Shown in pieces: positions 26,423-36,146 of a stretch of 64,000 nt of DNA. Location of the stretch: NCBI GenBank assembly GCA_016718265.1, contig JADKDZ010000003.1, positions 330,001 to 394,000 on the forward strand. The letters are read 5' to 3'. The translations under genes were made by a program, and so were the position numbers. Under the pieces are notes generated by a model, which saw only the letters and a list, made by a program, of their open reading frames with translations, did no database searches and was not told the DNA's origin. Within the stretch, counting starts at the first letter, position 1. The number at the start of each line of letters is the position of its first letter. The DNA comes from Uliginosibacterium sp. Lineage in GTDB: Bacteria > Pseudomonadota > Gammaproteobacteria > Burkholderiales > Rhodocyclaceae.

Positions 26423-28912
26423 ATGAAACTCGACCTCCATTCCGCGTGGGAATTCCGCGCCGCTGATCCTGCCCTGTCCCTGCGCGAAAATTTTGCTGCC
26501 CGTGACGGATGGCGCACCGCGACGGTGCCGGGCACGGTCTATCAGGACTTGCTGGTCCATGGGGTGATCCCCGACCCGCATGTCGGGCTCAATGAGGCGG
26601 ACGTGCAGTGGGTCGCCGAGCGTGACTGGTGCTATCGCTGCCGCTTTGATCTCAGTCTGGCGACGCTGGGGCCACAGACCGATCTGGTCTTTGAGGGTCT
26701 GGATACCTTTGCCGAGGTCTGGCTCAACGGCAAGAGGATTCTTGCGAGCGACAACATGTTCGTCCCGGCACGGGTGGCTGTGGCGGCAGCGCTGCGCGAG
26801 GGCAGCAACCTGCTCGAAATCCGTTTTGAATCGGCTTTGCGCAAAGGGCGTGAGCGGGAAGCGAAATTTGGTCGTCGCCACCTGTGGAACGGTGACGCGA
26901 GCCGGCTCTATGTGCGCAAGGCGCAGTACCACTACGGTTGGGATTGGGGCCCGGTAATGTTGACCGCGGGGCCCTGGCAGCCGGTGCGGCTGCACAGCTA
27001 TGCCGCACGGATTGACGATCTGGAGTCCACCGTCTGGTTGAGTGAGTCGCTCGATGCGGCGCGGATCGATCTGCGGACGGCTATTGTCGGCACGGAAGCG
27101 ATCGTCGAGGGGGTGATTGAACACCGGCTGTACGCTCCAGCCGGCAATCTGATTGCCGAGCACCGTGCACCGCTGACGACTGACTGCGAGGCCAGCTTGT
27201 CGCTTGCACAGCCCGAGTTGTGGTGGCCTGCCGGCCACGGCGCCCAGCCTTTATACCGGCTGGAGACGATTGCGCGCGCGGGCGATCAGGTGCTGGATCG
27301 CGTGGTGCGCCGCATCGGTCTGCGGCGTCTGCGCCTCGTTCAGGAGCCGGTAGCGGGTGAGCGTGGTCTGTCCTTTTACTTCGAGGTGAATGGCAAGGCG
27401 GTCTTCACGGGTGGGGCGAACTGGATCCCGGATGACACGCTGCTTAACCGCATCAGCCCGGCCCGTTACCGCGAGCGGGTACAGCAGGCGGTGGCGGGCA
27501 ACATGTTGATGCTGCGCGTGTGGGCCGGGGGCATTTATGAGAGCGAAGCCTTCTATGACGCCTGCGACGAACTGGGCGTGCTCGTGTGGCAGGACTTCCT
27601 GTTTGCCTGTGGCCTCTACCCGGCGCATGAGGCGTTTCTCGCCAGTATCGAGGCGGAAGCTCGCGCGGCGATCCGACGCTTGCGCCACCGTGCGAGCCTC
27701 GCGCTCTGGTGTGGCAACAATGAGGATTACGCGATCGCCGAGTCGATCGGCCTGTATGGCGCCGGCAAAGACATGGCACGGTTCGATGCGCGTGCCATTT
27801 ATGAAGGTCTGCTGCCCACACTGTGCGAGCAGCTTGATCCGCAGCGCCCGTACTGGCCGGGCAGTCCCTACAGCCCCAGTTCGACAGCGACCGTGAACTC
27901 GGATGATGCTACCGTCGGCGACCGCCACAGTTGGGAGGTGTGGCACAAGGAGATGCTGCCTTACCAGCAGTACCGCCAGGTCGAAGCGCGCTTCGTCAGC
28001 GAATTCGGCATGCAGGCGCATCCCTCGATTGGTGTTCTTGAAGCCGCAATTCCTGAAGCGGAGCGTTTTCCGCTCAGCCGCACGATGACGGCCCACAACA
28101 AGGCCGGTTCGGCCGCCTTTCCCGACGGTCATCGGCGCCTGGCGGTCTATGTGGCCGATACCCTGAATGCCGGGCCGAGCCTTGCGGAGAGTGTCTATGC
28201 CACGCAGTTCGTGCAGGCCGAGGCGATGCGCTACGCCTATCAGGATTTTCGCCGCCGCTGGCAGCAACCGGGTGCGCGCGCCGTGGGCGGCGCTCTGGTC
28301 TGGCAGCTCAACGACTGCTGGCCGGTGACGAGCTGGGCGGTGATCGATTCCGCGGGCGTGGTGAAACCGGCCTGGCATACGATTCGCCGTGCGCTGGCGC
28401 CCTGCGCGGTGGCGGTAAGAGCATCGGCGGAGGAGGCCGCGATCTGTCTGATGAACAGCACAACGGCGGCTGTCGCGGCGACCCTTGAGCTGGCGGTGTA
28501 TGCCCTGACAGGGGCGTGTCTCTACACGATGCATCATGACGGCGAGGCCGCCGCGAATGCGAGCACCGCGCTGAGTCTGCCGCTGCCGTCCTTTGCCGAG
28601 CCGGTGATTGTCGCGGTGCGCTGGGGGGCGAACGGCCGGACGCTTGCCGAGGATTGCGCCTGGCCGGAGCCCTTTCGATACCATCGCTTTGCCACGGCTG
28701 ATATTGCGGTGGTGCGCGAGCCCGCAGCGCGGCGTATTTGCCTGAGTGCCGACGTCCCGGTCAAGGGGCTGTGGCTGGCCGGGTCGGGGCTGCGGTTCGG
28801 CGACAACTTTCTCGATCTCTTGCCAGGCGTCCCCCGTTTCGTCGAGATCGACGGGGATCTGAACCTGCCCATCTGTGTGACGGCACTGGATCAGCCGACC
28901 CGGATCGTCTGA
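26423..28912 (+). CDS. GH2 family beta-mannosidase
   Basis: The 829-residue cytoplasmic enzyme has no signal peptide. It has the GH2 layout: sugar-binding jelly roll (VPGTVYQDLLVHGVIPDPH; VFEGLDTFAEVWLNG), Ig-like domain, catalytic barrel and C-terminal beta domains. KAQYHYGWDWGPV is typical of beta-mannosidases. The acid/base glutamate is in LWCGNNEDY (about residue 434) and the nucleophile in VSEFGMQAHPS (about 527). It probably removes terminal beta-mannose from short oligosaccharides taken into the cell. No transporter or mannanase adjoins it, so the source of substrate is unclear. Exo-glucosaminidase activity is a less likely alternative. Confidence 0.92.
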   Translation: MKLDLHSAWEFRAADPALSLRENFAARDGWRTATVPGTVYQDLLVHGVIPDPHVGLNEADVQWVAERDWCYRCRFDLSLATLGPQTDLVFEGLDTFAEVWLNGKRILASDNMFVPARVAVAAALREGSNLLEIRFESALRKGREREAKFGRRHLWNGDASRLYVRKAQYHYGWDWGPVMLTAGPWQPVRLHSYAARIDDLESTVWLSESLDAARIDLRTAIVGTEAIVEGVIEHRLYAPAGNLIAEHRAPLTTDCEASLSLAQPELWWPAGHGAQPLYRLETIARAGDQVLDRVVRRIGLRRLRLVQEPVAGERGLSFYFEVNGKAVFTGGANWIPDDTLLNRISPARYRERVQQAVAGNMLMLRVWAGGIYESEAFYDACDELGVLVWQDFLFACGLYPAHEAFLASIEAEARAAIRRLRHRASLALWCGNNEDYAIAESIGLYGAGKDMARFDARAIYEGLLPTLCEQLDPQRPYWPGSPYSPSSTATVNSDDATVGDRHSWEVWHKEMLPYQQYRQVEARFVSEFGMQAHPSIGVLEAAIPEAERFPLSRTMTAHNKAGSAAFPDGHRRLAVYVADTLNAGPSLAESVYATQFVQAEAMRYAYQDFRRRWQQPGARAVGGALVWQLNDCWPVTSWAVIDSAGVVKPAWHTIRRALAPCAVAVRASAEEAAICLMNSTTAAVAATLELAVYALTGACLYTMHHDGEAAANASTALSLPLPSFAEPVIVAVRWGANGRTLAEDCAWPEPFRYHRFATADIAVVREPAARRICLSADVPVKGLWLAGSGLRFGDNFLDLLPGVPRFVEIDGDLNLPICVTALDQPTRIV

Positions 28913-29096
28913 GTCCGCGCCGGCTTCCGTCTGTCAGCGCGCCGCCGGGTCTGGCGGCAAAACAGGCAGGTGGCGGGTTTGCGCTCAGGCTACGTTGATA
29001 CACTGCGCTGGAGAATGGCCTGGCGAGGCCGTTAAACCGCGAGTGGAGCGCGTACCGAGGGCCGGGCGCGATCAACTTTCTTGAGGGCAGAACATC

Positions 29097-31049
29097 ATGA
29101 AGAGCGTATCGGGTTGGGGCCGCTGGCTGGTATGGAGTCTGGGGCTGGTGGTGTCCAGCAGTGTGTGGGCGGCTGGCGTGCAGACCGACCGTGCGCGGGT
29201 GATCGTCAAGTACCGCAGCGACTCCAGCGTGCTGGTGCAGGGCAGCGAAAGCGCTCGCGCCAGAATCATGAGTGCGCGCAGCGGCGCGGCCATCGCGATG
29301 AGCCGGGCCTTGGGTGGACGGATGTACCTGCTCAAGGCAGACGGGCTGAGTTCCGCCGCGCTGGCCGAGAAGCTGGCGGCGCAGTCTGATGTGGAATATG
29401 CGGTACCGGACGGGCGCAAATACCTCCGCGCGGTGCCGAATGATTCCCTGTATGCCCAGCAGTGGTATCTGCAGGCCAGCCAGCCGGCTTCGATCAATGC
29501 GGAGGGCGCCTGGAACCTGAGCACCGGCAGCGACAGTGTCGTGGTCGCAGTGCTGGATACCGGTGTGCGGCCCGATCACCCCGATCTGGCGAGCAAGTTT
29601 GTATCGGCCGGGAGTGGCGTGTATGGCTATGATTTCGTGACTGATGTGGCGGTGGCCAACGACGGAGACGGTCGCGATGCAGACCCGTCTGATCCAGGCG
29701 ATTTCATCACGGCGGCTGATGCGGTTGGCGAGACCTTCAATGGCTGCAAGGTCAGCGGCAGCTCCTGGCATGGCACGGTGGTGTCGGGGATCGTCGGGGC
29801 CGCCAGCAACAACTCGGCCGGCGTTGCAGGGGTGAGCTGGGGCGCCAGGATCCTGCCGGTTCGCGTGCTTGGCAAATGCTTCGGTTATGACTCGGATATT
29901 CTCGCCGGCATGCGCTGGGCGGCTGGCCTGGCGGTCGACGGGGTACCTGCGAATACCTCACCCGCGAAGATCATCAACGTGAGCCTGGGCGACGTGGGCG
30001 CCTGCAACGCAGCCTATCGTGATGCCATCAACCAGATTACCGCGTCGGGCGCACTGGTGGTTGCGGCGGCCGGCAATGAGGCCACTGCGATAGGTTCACC
30101 TGCCAATTGTCCCGGCGTGCTTGCCGTGGTGGGTTTGCGCAATGCCGGGACTAAAGTGGGCTACAGCAGTTTCGGCGCCGAGGCTGGCATCGCTGCACCG
30201 GCGGGCAACTGCGGCACGGGGAAGACCTGCCAGTACCCCTTCTATTCCACCTACAACGCAGGGACCCAAGGCCCGGCTGCCCATACCTATACCACCGCGG
30301 CGGACGTTGAAGTCGGCACGAGTTTTTCGGCGCCACTGGCTGCGGGCGTGGCCGCCCTGATGCGGTCGGTTAACCCGGCGCTGACACCGGCAAAACTGGT
30401 CGAGCGGATCAAGGCAGGGGCGACGCCTTTCCCGGCCAACAGCAGCGATACTGTCAAGAGCTGCGCGGTCGTCAAGGATGCTGAAGAATGCAGCTGCACC
30501 ACCTCGACCTGCGGGGCGGGGATGCTGAATGCGCTGGCATCGGTGAATCTGGCCTTGCGTCCGGTGGTGCTGGCGTCGGTGCCGGCGACCGCAGCAGCGG
30601 GCTCGACGGTGACCCTGGATGCCTCGCGGAGTGCGGCAGCGAGCGGGCGCAGCCTGGCGAGCTTCAAGTGGACGACTTCGGCGGGCAGCCTGGCGAACGC
30701 TGACCAGAGCAAGGCCACGCTGGTCGTCGGGGCGACGGGGACAGTCAGTGTGAGCCTGGTCGTAACGGACGATGCCGGCGCGACCGATAGCCTGAGTGCA
30801 AACCTGATTGTCTATAACGGCGGCACAAGTTCAAGCTCTTCCAGTTCTTCCAGCTCTTCGAGCAGTTCCAGTTCGTCGTCGGGGGGCAGCTCCAGCAGTT
30901 CGTCTTCGTCCAGTAGTTCCGGATCGGGAGAATCCTCGTCCTCTGGCGGCGGTGGGGGCGGCGCGCTTGACCTGGGCAGTGTGCTGGCGTTGCTGGGGCT
31001 TGCCGGGCTGGCCTATGCCGCCCGGGTCCGCAGCCGGCACGCGCAGTAA
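29097..31049 (+). CDS. Secreted S8 subtilisin-like protease with GlyGly-CTERM tail
   Basis: The 650-residue protein has a signal peptide (about residues 1-24) and an inhibitor-like propeptide to about residue 115. The S8 domain carries the full triad: Asp in AVLDTGVRPDHPD, His in SSWHGTVVSG and Ser in GTSFSAPLAAGVAAL. A PKD-like domain follows (AAAGSTVTLDASRS; SVSLVVTDDAGATDS), then a serine-rich linker coded at about 30828-30945. The end is GGGGGG, a hydrophobic stretch LDLGSVLALLGLAGLAYAA and RVRSRHAQ: a GlyGly-CTERM sorting signal. Such tails are cut by rhombosortase, whose gene overlaps this one tail to tail by 37 bases. Confidence 0.93.
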   Translation: MKSVSGWGRWLVWSLGLVVSSSVWAAGVQTDRARVIVKYRSDSSVLVQGSESARARIMSARSGAAIAMSRALGGRMYLLKADGLSSAALAEKLAAQSDVEYAVPDGRKYLRAVPNDSLYAQQWYLQASQPASINAEGAWNLSTGSDSVVVAVLDTGVRPDHPDLASKFVSAGSGVYGYDFVTDVAVANDGDGRDADPSDPGDFITAADAVGETFNGCKVSGSSWHGTVVSGIVGAASNNSAGVAGVSWGARILPVRVLGKCFGYDSDILAGMRWAAGLAVDGVPANTSPAKIINVSLGDVGACNAAYRDAINQITASGALVVAAAGNEATAIGSPANCPGVLAVVGLRNAGTKVGYSSFGAEAGIAAPAGNCGTGKTCQYPFYSTYNAGTQGPAAHTYTTAADVEVGTSFSAPLAAGVAALMRSVNPALTPAKLVERIKAGATPFPANSSDTVKSCAVVKDAEECSCTTSTCGAGMLNALASVNLALRPVVLASVPATAAAGSTVTLDASRSAAASGRSLASFKWTTSAGSLANADQSKATLVVGATGTVSVSLVVTDDAGATDSLSANLIVYNGGTSSSSSSSSSSSSSSSSSSGGSSSSSSSSSSSGSGESSSSGGGGGGALDLGSVLALLGLAGLAYAARVRSRHAQ

Positions 31050-31633
31050 GGGCCTATGAGCAGGCAGGCGGCAAATACCAGGCCGCCTGCGTAGCCGTAC
31101 AGGTGGGCCTGATGGGCAACAGGCATGGAGCCGAGCACTTCCGATGTGCTCAGGCCGATAGCCGCCTTGCAGCCAATGCCCAGGCACGCCAGTCCGGCGA
31201 GGCTTTTCAGGGCGGGCCGGGTTTGGCGATTTGTCCCGATCTCGAGACAGAGCGCGGCCCAGCCGCCGTACAACGCGCCCGAGAGTCCGACATACCAGGC
31301 AATAGGCGGTGACTCCAGCTGGAGTCCAACGCATACCGCCACGCCGCTTGCCAGTAGTGTCGGCACAACCCATGGAAGACGATTGAGAAACCAGGCTGCC
31401 AGACTCAGGGTGAAGAGGCCCGCAAGGTTCAGGGCGGCATGTGCGGTGTTGAGGTGAACCAGTTGCGCCAGCAGCCCGGTCCAAAGCGGGTCCTTGGCGG
31501 GGTGGAAGTAGTGTGCGGCGCGCCACGCCTGATCGTGTGCAGCGAACACGATCGTCAAGGACAGGATGATGAGTCCTGCGAGACTCAGGGTGGAGGCGAT
31601 GAGGCCTGGCCTCGGAGCGTTGGTGTTCAACAT
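31013..31633 (-). CDS. rrtA: Rhombosortase, rhomboid-type intramembrane protease
   Basis: The 206-residue polytopic membrane protein is of the rhomboid superfamily in its short rhombosortase form. The catalytic serine lies in VGLSGALYGGWAA (GxSG) and the histidine in QAHLYGYAGGLVFA. HLNTAHAALNLAGLFTLSL matches the conserved HxxxN region of an earlier helix. Rhombosortases cut GlyGly-CTERM proteins during secretion and attach or release them at the surface. The convergent neighbour carries exactly such a tail, making a clear enzyme-substrate pair. Confidence 0.9.
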   Translation of the reverse strand: MLNTNAPRPGLIASTLSLAGLIILSLTIVFAAHDQAWRAAHYFHPAKDPLWTGLLAQLVHLNTAHAALNLAGLFTLSLAAWFLNRLPWVVPTLLASGVAVCVGLQLESPPIAWYVGLSGALYGGWAALCLEIGTNRQTRPALKSLAGLACLGIGCKAAIGLSTSEVLGSMPVAHQAHLYGYAGGLVFAACLLIGPYCACRLRTRAA

Positions 31634-31672
31634 GCCGAGCGGACGGGAGTCGTGTTCGCGGCTGCCTCGCGG

Positions 31673-31703
31673 ATTGCCAGCTCAGTGGGCCTGAGCTGGC
31701 AAT
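31673..31703 (-). terminator. Hairpin after the OmpA/Ig-domain gene
   Basis: A perfect 13-base-pair stem (31673-31685 with 31691-31703, five-base loop, core CCAGCTCAG/CTGAGCTGG) lies 11 bases after the stop of the upstream minus-strand gene. No T-run follows, so it may be a weak terminator or an RNA-stabilising hairpin. Confidence 0.5.
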
Positions 31704-31713
31704 GCCTGCTGCA

Positions 31714-34110
31714 TCAAGGATCGATCAGGGTAACCGTTGCTGTGGATGTGCCACCCTTGCCATCAGACACCGTGTAGGTGAAGGTGCTCGTCGCGAACAT
31801 GCGGCTTGTAAGCAGCACAAGCTGATTGCCGCTGAGCGAGAGCGAGCCGATATCATTGGTGGGCTGCGTGAAGGATTTGATCGTGAGGGTGTCGCCGTCC
31901 GGATCGCTGTCATTCTTCAATACGTCCAGCGGAATCGGTTTTCTCAGTTGCGCATACGGGATGTAGTAGCTGTCATCCATCGCGAGCGGCGAGCTGTTGG
32001 GCTTGGCAGTGACCGTGACGCGGACACTTGCGGTGGTCTTGGCACCCTTGGCGTCGCGCACCGTGTAGCTGAAATTGACGTCCCCGAGCGCTGCGTTCGC
32101 AGCTGCGGCATAGCGGATGGCGCCATTTTCAATCACGGCAGTCCCGGCGGACGGGGCCGAAACGGAATCGATCTCGATAGCGTCGCCATCCGGGTCGCTG
32201 TCGTTGGTCAACACCGGGATGAGGACCGATGCGCCAAGGCTTACCGTTGCGCTGTCGCTACCTGCTACGGGGGCCTGGTTGTAGCCGCTGATGGCCACCC
32301 GCACGCGTGCGACAGACTTGGCGCCTTTCGCGTCGCGCACCGTGTAGGTGAATTCGTCACTGCCGGCGACTTGCGACTTGGGCACCGCGTAGCGGATGGC
32401 ATTGCCTTCGATGCTTACCGACCCGAATTTTGGCGTTCCCACCGATTCAATCTGCAGCGCGTCGCCGTCTGGATCGGTGTCGTTCGCCATGATGGAAACC
32501 AGCACCGACGACCCGGCCATGACGGACGCAGTGTCGTCGGCGGCACTAGGTGTGCGGTTGACCCACTCACGCTGGGTGGAAGCGCTTTGCTCTGTGCGGG
32601 CGTAGCGATAGGTGTCGACGTATTGCTTGTGGCCCGGCAAGGTGCGCAGGGCACGCCGCACCCAGGTCGGCTCTTCGTCGATGACTTCACTCTTCCACTC
32701 GATGGTGGGTGTCTTCGCCGGTTCGCCCGCTTTGGCAGGGGATTGCGGTTTGCTTGCAGCCGGCGTCGGCAGGGTGATCACTTCTTCCTTGGTCAGGACA
32801 GAGATGAATTCGATGTCGACCCGGCGGTTCTTGTCGCGTGACGCCGCGGTGTTGGGGAACTTCGGTTTCGCTTTGCCGACCCCTTCGGTCTGGATCGCAT
32901 CGTTCGCCATACCCGTGGCAGTCGTCAGGAAAGCGCGTACGGCCTCAGCTCGCCGCTGCGACAGCTTGAGGTTGTAGGTGTCGGAGCCCAGATTGCAGGT
33001 GTGGCCCACAACGCGGATGGCACCTTCGATGCCATTCTTGCGGAGCGCCTCGACCAGATCGGTGAGTTGCTGCTTGGCGCCTTCGGTCAGTACCGCGCTG
33101 TTGAGGCCAAAGAATGCGTCGCCAGTCATGGTCACGGTTGTTTTGACCAAGCGGGTTTCGGTCTTCGGGGGCTCTGCGACGACGCTAGTGTCCGCCGTCG
33201 CGACGGCCGCGGTCGTTGCGTTCGCGGTGGCAGGGTCCGCGCTGAACGGGGTCTGCTTGACGTGGCGGGCAGCGCGATAGTTGGCAGCACCGCCAAAATC
33301 GTAGCGGTACATCACCATAGCCCGCGTGTCATGCCGATCCGCTTCCAGCGGGCCGCTGCGGCTGTGTGCGCTGGCCTGCAGCGACAGGCTGTGCGGTGTG
33401 CCCGCGAAACGCTTGATAGCGCCTAGCGTCAAGCTGTTCTGTGCGGCACTCTCCTTGCCCCACTCGCGGTCCAGACGGGCGGTCAGGGTCAGACCGGGGG
33501 CTTCGAACACGCGACCGATCTCTGCACCGACACCCCAGTCATAGGCCCGCTCATAGATGCGTGTGAGGGTGGTGGTCGTGATGACATCGTTATACGGGCG
33601 ACCGTTGTCGATGCCGCTTGAGGTGCCAACCGAGGTCGTGCTCGTTGAACTCATCTCGCGCTGCCCGGTCAGTGCGCGGCTGAGGTAGCCCGTACCGAAC
33701 CAGCGCTCGCCTTCGAGGCCGCCACCAAGGCTGAGCTTGCGGTCACCTTGGTTGTTCTGGTCAAGCGCCCCGAATACTTTACGGATGCTCGCATCTTTCT
33801 GATCGGCTGGCTGATACTGGTAGCCCAGCTTGATCCCGCCCGCACGTTTTGCGAGCCAGGCGGAACCCATTACCGCCGATTGAGCCGACTCGGTCAGCAC
33901 GCCGGAAAACTCGGCCCGCAGTTTCTGCAGACTGTCATAGCCGATGCCAACTTGGGCTCGGGCGCCCACCCACTGTAGCGCGCCGTCAGGTCGCACCTGC
34001 GTCTGTGGAGGCTCTGCAGCCGTTGCGCTCGCAAGGTAGGGCGTGAGCAGCAGCGAGAGCAAAATGGGGAGGCGGGTGGCGTTGCAACGTGGATGAAGTG
34101 TGCGGGACAT
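31714..34110 (-). CDS. OmpA-family outer-membrane protein with three C-terminal Ig-like domains
   Basis: The 798-residue protein has a signal peptide ending TAAEPPQ, a region of about 270 residues with alternating strands that looks like a beta barrel, a linker, and an OmpA-type peptidoglycan-binding domain (FFGLNSAVLTEGAKQQL; YNLKLSQRRAEAVRAFL) near residues 340-450. Three Ig/cadherin-like repeats follow, each with ND(T/S)DPDGD and F(T/S)YTVRDAKGAK. The OmpA domain is usually last; here the repeats follow it. In the binding loop the usual aspartate of GHTD is replaced (VGHTCNLGSDTYN) while the arginine remains. The start at 34110 opens the signal peptide. It probably links envelope layers or adheres to surfaces; the role is inferred. 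Confidence 0.85.
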   Translation of the reverse strand: MSRTLHPRCNATRLPILLSLLLTPYLASATAAEPPQTQVRPDGALQWVGARAQVGIGYDSLQKLRAEFSGVLTESAQSAVMGSAWLAKRAGGIKLGYQYQPADQKDASIRKVFGALDQNNQGDRKLSLGGGLEGERWFGTGYLSRALTGQREMSSTSTTSVGTSSGIDNGRPYNDVITTTTLTRIYERAYDWGVGAEIGRVFEAPGLTLTARLDREWGKESAAQNSLTLGAIKRFAGTPHSLSLQASAHSRSGPLEADRHDTRAMVMYRYDFGGAANYRAARHVKQTPFSADPATANATTAAVATADTSVVAEPPKTETRLVKTTVTMTGDAFFGLNSAVLTEGAKQQLTDLVEALRKNGIEGAIRVVGHTCNLGSDTYNLKLSQRRAEAVRAFLTTATGMANDAIQTEGVGKAKPKFPNTAASRDKNRRVDIEFISVLTKEEVITLPTPAASKPQSPAKAGEPAKTPTIEWKSEVIDEEPTWVRRALRTLPGHKQYVDTYRYARTEQSASTQREWVNRTPSAADDTASVMAGSSVLVSIMANDTDPDGDALQIESVGTPKFGSVSIEGNAIRYAVPKSQVAGSDEFTYTVRDAKGAKSVARVRVAISGYNQAPVAGSDSATVSLGASVLIPVLTNDSDPDGDAIEIDSVSAPSAGTAVIENGAIRYAAAANAALGDVNFSYTVRDAKGAKTTASVRVTVTAKPNSSPLAMDDSYYIPYAQLRKPIPLDVLKNDSDPDGDTLTIKSFTQPTNDIGSLSLSGNQLVLLTSRMFATSTFTYTVSDGKGGTSTATVTLIDP

Positions 34111-34276
34111 GATCGAAAACAGGCCGTGACAGAAGAGTGTAGGGAGCGTTAGGCACAAGTAGCGGGCGGTACTGGCATCGTCTTGCTTGCGTGAGCCGAG
34201 AATCTAACCGAAAAATGCAAATATTTGTCAGTTGATTCAAGGTTTTGGCTGGATGACTGACTGACGGCCACATTTG

Positions 34277-34307
34277 AAAAAGCCCCGAATCTTCGATTCA
34301 GGGCTTT
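34277..34307 (-). terminator. Terminator of the RhlE-type helicase gene
   Basis: The arms GCCCCGAATC (34282-34291) and GATTCAGGGC (34295-34304) pair with one mismatch around a three-base loop, flanked by A5 on the left and T3 on the right. On the minus strand it is followed by TTTTT. It lies eight bases after the helicase stop. Confidence 0.85.
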
Positions 34308-34314
34308 CTGGGGC

Positions 34315-35751
34315 TTACTCGCCGGGGCGACCGCGGCTGAAGGTTCGGGGGGCTCCATAACCGCCTGGCTTGCGGGCAGCTCCCGATTCGCGGTCGCGCG
34401 GGGGCGGCGCGGCGCGATCACGGGAGGCCGGCGCCCGGTCGGCGCTACGATGTCCGTCGGCAAATCTGGGGCTGTCCGCGCCAAAGCGCGGGCGGTCACC
34501 GAAGCGGGGCCGATCACTGTCAAAGCGTGGGCGATCGCTTCCGCCGGGCCGCGCGCCGTCACGTGGCGGGCGTCCGCCGCGGCTGCGCGTATCGCGCTGT
34601 TCCGGTTTGAAGCGCGGCTCAAGCCCTTCGATCGTCTTGGCAGGGATCAGGTGCGTCGTGAAGCGCTCGATGGCTTTCACTTTGAAGCGTTCCGCCGGCA
34701 TCGCCAGCGTGATGGCAATGCCCGTCCGACCCGCGCGACCAGTCCGGCCGATGCGGTGCACATAGTCTTCCGGCTTCATCGGCATGCCGAAGTTGATCAC
34801 GTGGCTGATATTGGGTACATCGATGCCGCGCGCGGCGACGTCGGTCGCGACCAGTACCTTGATGTGCTCGCGGCGCAGGTCGGTCAGCGTACGGTTGCGC
34901 TTGCCTTGGGGCATATCGCCATGAAGCGCTGCCGTCGAGAAGCCTTTTTCTCCCAGTGTTTCGGAGAGCCAGTCGGCGTCACGTTTGGTGGCCGCGAAGA
35001 CGATGGCTTGCTGGACGTCTTCACCGCGCAATAGATGGTCAAGCAGCCGCAGCTTGTGGCTGGAGTCGTCCGCCCAGTGCATGTGCTGGCTGATATCCGC
35101 GTGCTGGTCGCTCTGGTGGGCGAGTTCAACCCGGGTCGGATCGGTCAGCATGCTGTGTGCAAGTTGGCCGACGGCGCCACCAAACGTGGCGGAGAACATG
35201 ACGGTCTGGCGATGGGCGGGCAAGGCGGCCACGATCTGGTCGATGTCATCCTTGAAGCCCATGTCCAGCATGCGATCCGCTTCGTCGAGCACGAGCATTT
35301 CACAGCGCGTGAAATCAATGCGGCCACGATCAATGTAGTCGAGCAGGCGGCCTGGTGTGGCAACCAGCACATCGACAGGCTGGCGCAGCAGCTTGAGCTG
35401 GGCGGGGTAAGGCATGCCACCGACGACGGTGACAACCGAAAGACGCTTGAAGCCACGACCATACGTGATGGCAGCCTTGCCGACTTGCTGGGCGAGCTCT
35501 CGCGTCGGGCAGAGCACGAGAATGCGCGGGCCAATGCTCTTGCTCAGGGCCGAGGGCTCCGTGAGGCGTTGCAGGGCCGGCAGCATGAATGCGGCCGTCT
35601 TGCCGCTACCGGTGGCGGCAGAAACCATCAGATCAACGCCGGTCAGCGCGAGCGGGATCGATTGAGCTTGTACGGGGGTCGGGGTGGTGTAACCCGATTT
35701 TTGCAGTGCTGAAAGAATGCTGGGGTGAAGCTGAAGTGATTCAAAAGTCAT
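34315..35751 (-). CDS. rhlE: DEAD-box RNA helicase, RhlE type
   Basis: The 478-residue helicase has the Q motif (TTPTPVQAQSIP), motif I ATGSGKTAAF, motif II VLDEADRMLD, motif III SAT and motif VI HRIGRTGRAGR. It has an RhlE-type core and a basic, RGG-like tail (SRGGRPPRDGARPGG...RFGDRPRFG) that should bind RNA. RhlE-type helicases help ribosome assembly and RNA turnover, often in the cold. The start MTFESLQLH at 35751 is the usual RhlE beginning; the open frame further upstream is non-conserved. A long leader region precedes it. Confidence 0.93.
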   Translation of the reverse strand: MTFESLQLHPSILSALQKSGYTTPTPVQAQSIPLALTGVDLMVSAATGSGKTAAFMLPALQRLTEPSALSKSIGPRILVLCPTRELAQQVGKAAITYGRGFKRLSVVTVVGGMPYPAQLKLLRQPVDVLVATPGRLLDYIDRGRIDFTRCEMLVLDEADRMLDMGFKDDIDQIVAALPAHRQTVMFSATFGGAVGQLAHSMLTDPTRVELAHQSDQHADISQHMHWADDSSHKLRLLDHLLRGEDVQQAIVFAATKRDADWLSETLGEKGFSTAALHGDMPQGKRNRTLTDLRREHIKVLVATDVAARGIDVPNISHVINFGMPMKPEDYVHRIGRTGRAGRTGIAITLAMPAERFKVKAIERFTTHLIPAKTIEGLEPRFKPEQRDTRSRGGRPPRDGARPGGSDRPRFDSDRPRFGDRPRFGADSPRFADGHRSADRAPASRDRAAPPPRDRESGAARKPGGYGAPRTFSRGRPGE

Positions 35752-36146
35752 ATGCAAATCCAGTGATGTGAGGCACGCCACGCATGTCACACGACAGTGA
35801 GTGGCGAACCGGAGATCACGACAACCGACACAGGCATACACACAAGGCAAAACCCGACCGACCGGCAACGAAGCAGGGCGGTACTTGAAGGCCTCAGCGT
35901 GGAAAAGCAGGCTGGCAGCGGCTACGTGACATGGCGTTGTCCAACATCGCAACGCAAATGCATCGGCGCCAACCAGAACTACACGTGCGCGGGAATCCCG
36001 AAAGTGGGGGAAGCGTCAGGCGGGGGTCAGAGACGATGAGAAGTGCCCGGGTCAGACCGGGCACAAGGGGGCGGACTATACAGGAGTTCCGGGTGAAGTC
36101 ACCAGGCTTCTTGCAAATATCTGTGTGCAGGCCGGGCAGGGGGCGT
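35752..36146. other. Intergenic region upstream of rhlE
   Basis: No gene was recognised in these 395 bases. It should hold the promoter and a possibly long leader of rhlE. A perfect hairpin GTGCCCGG/CCGGGCAC (36043-36050 with 36057-36064) lies about 80 bases after the MazG-like stop and may end that operon, although only a weak T-rich run follows on the minus strand. Confidence 0.5.

Noticed and set aside
27251..28684. 477-residue open frame on the minus strand
   Set aside because: It is a shadow of the GC-rich beta-mannosidase gene, which has both catalytic glutamates.
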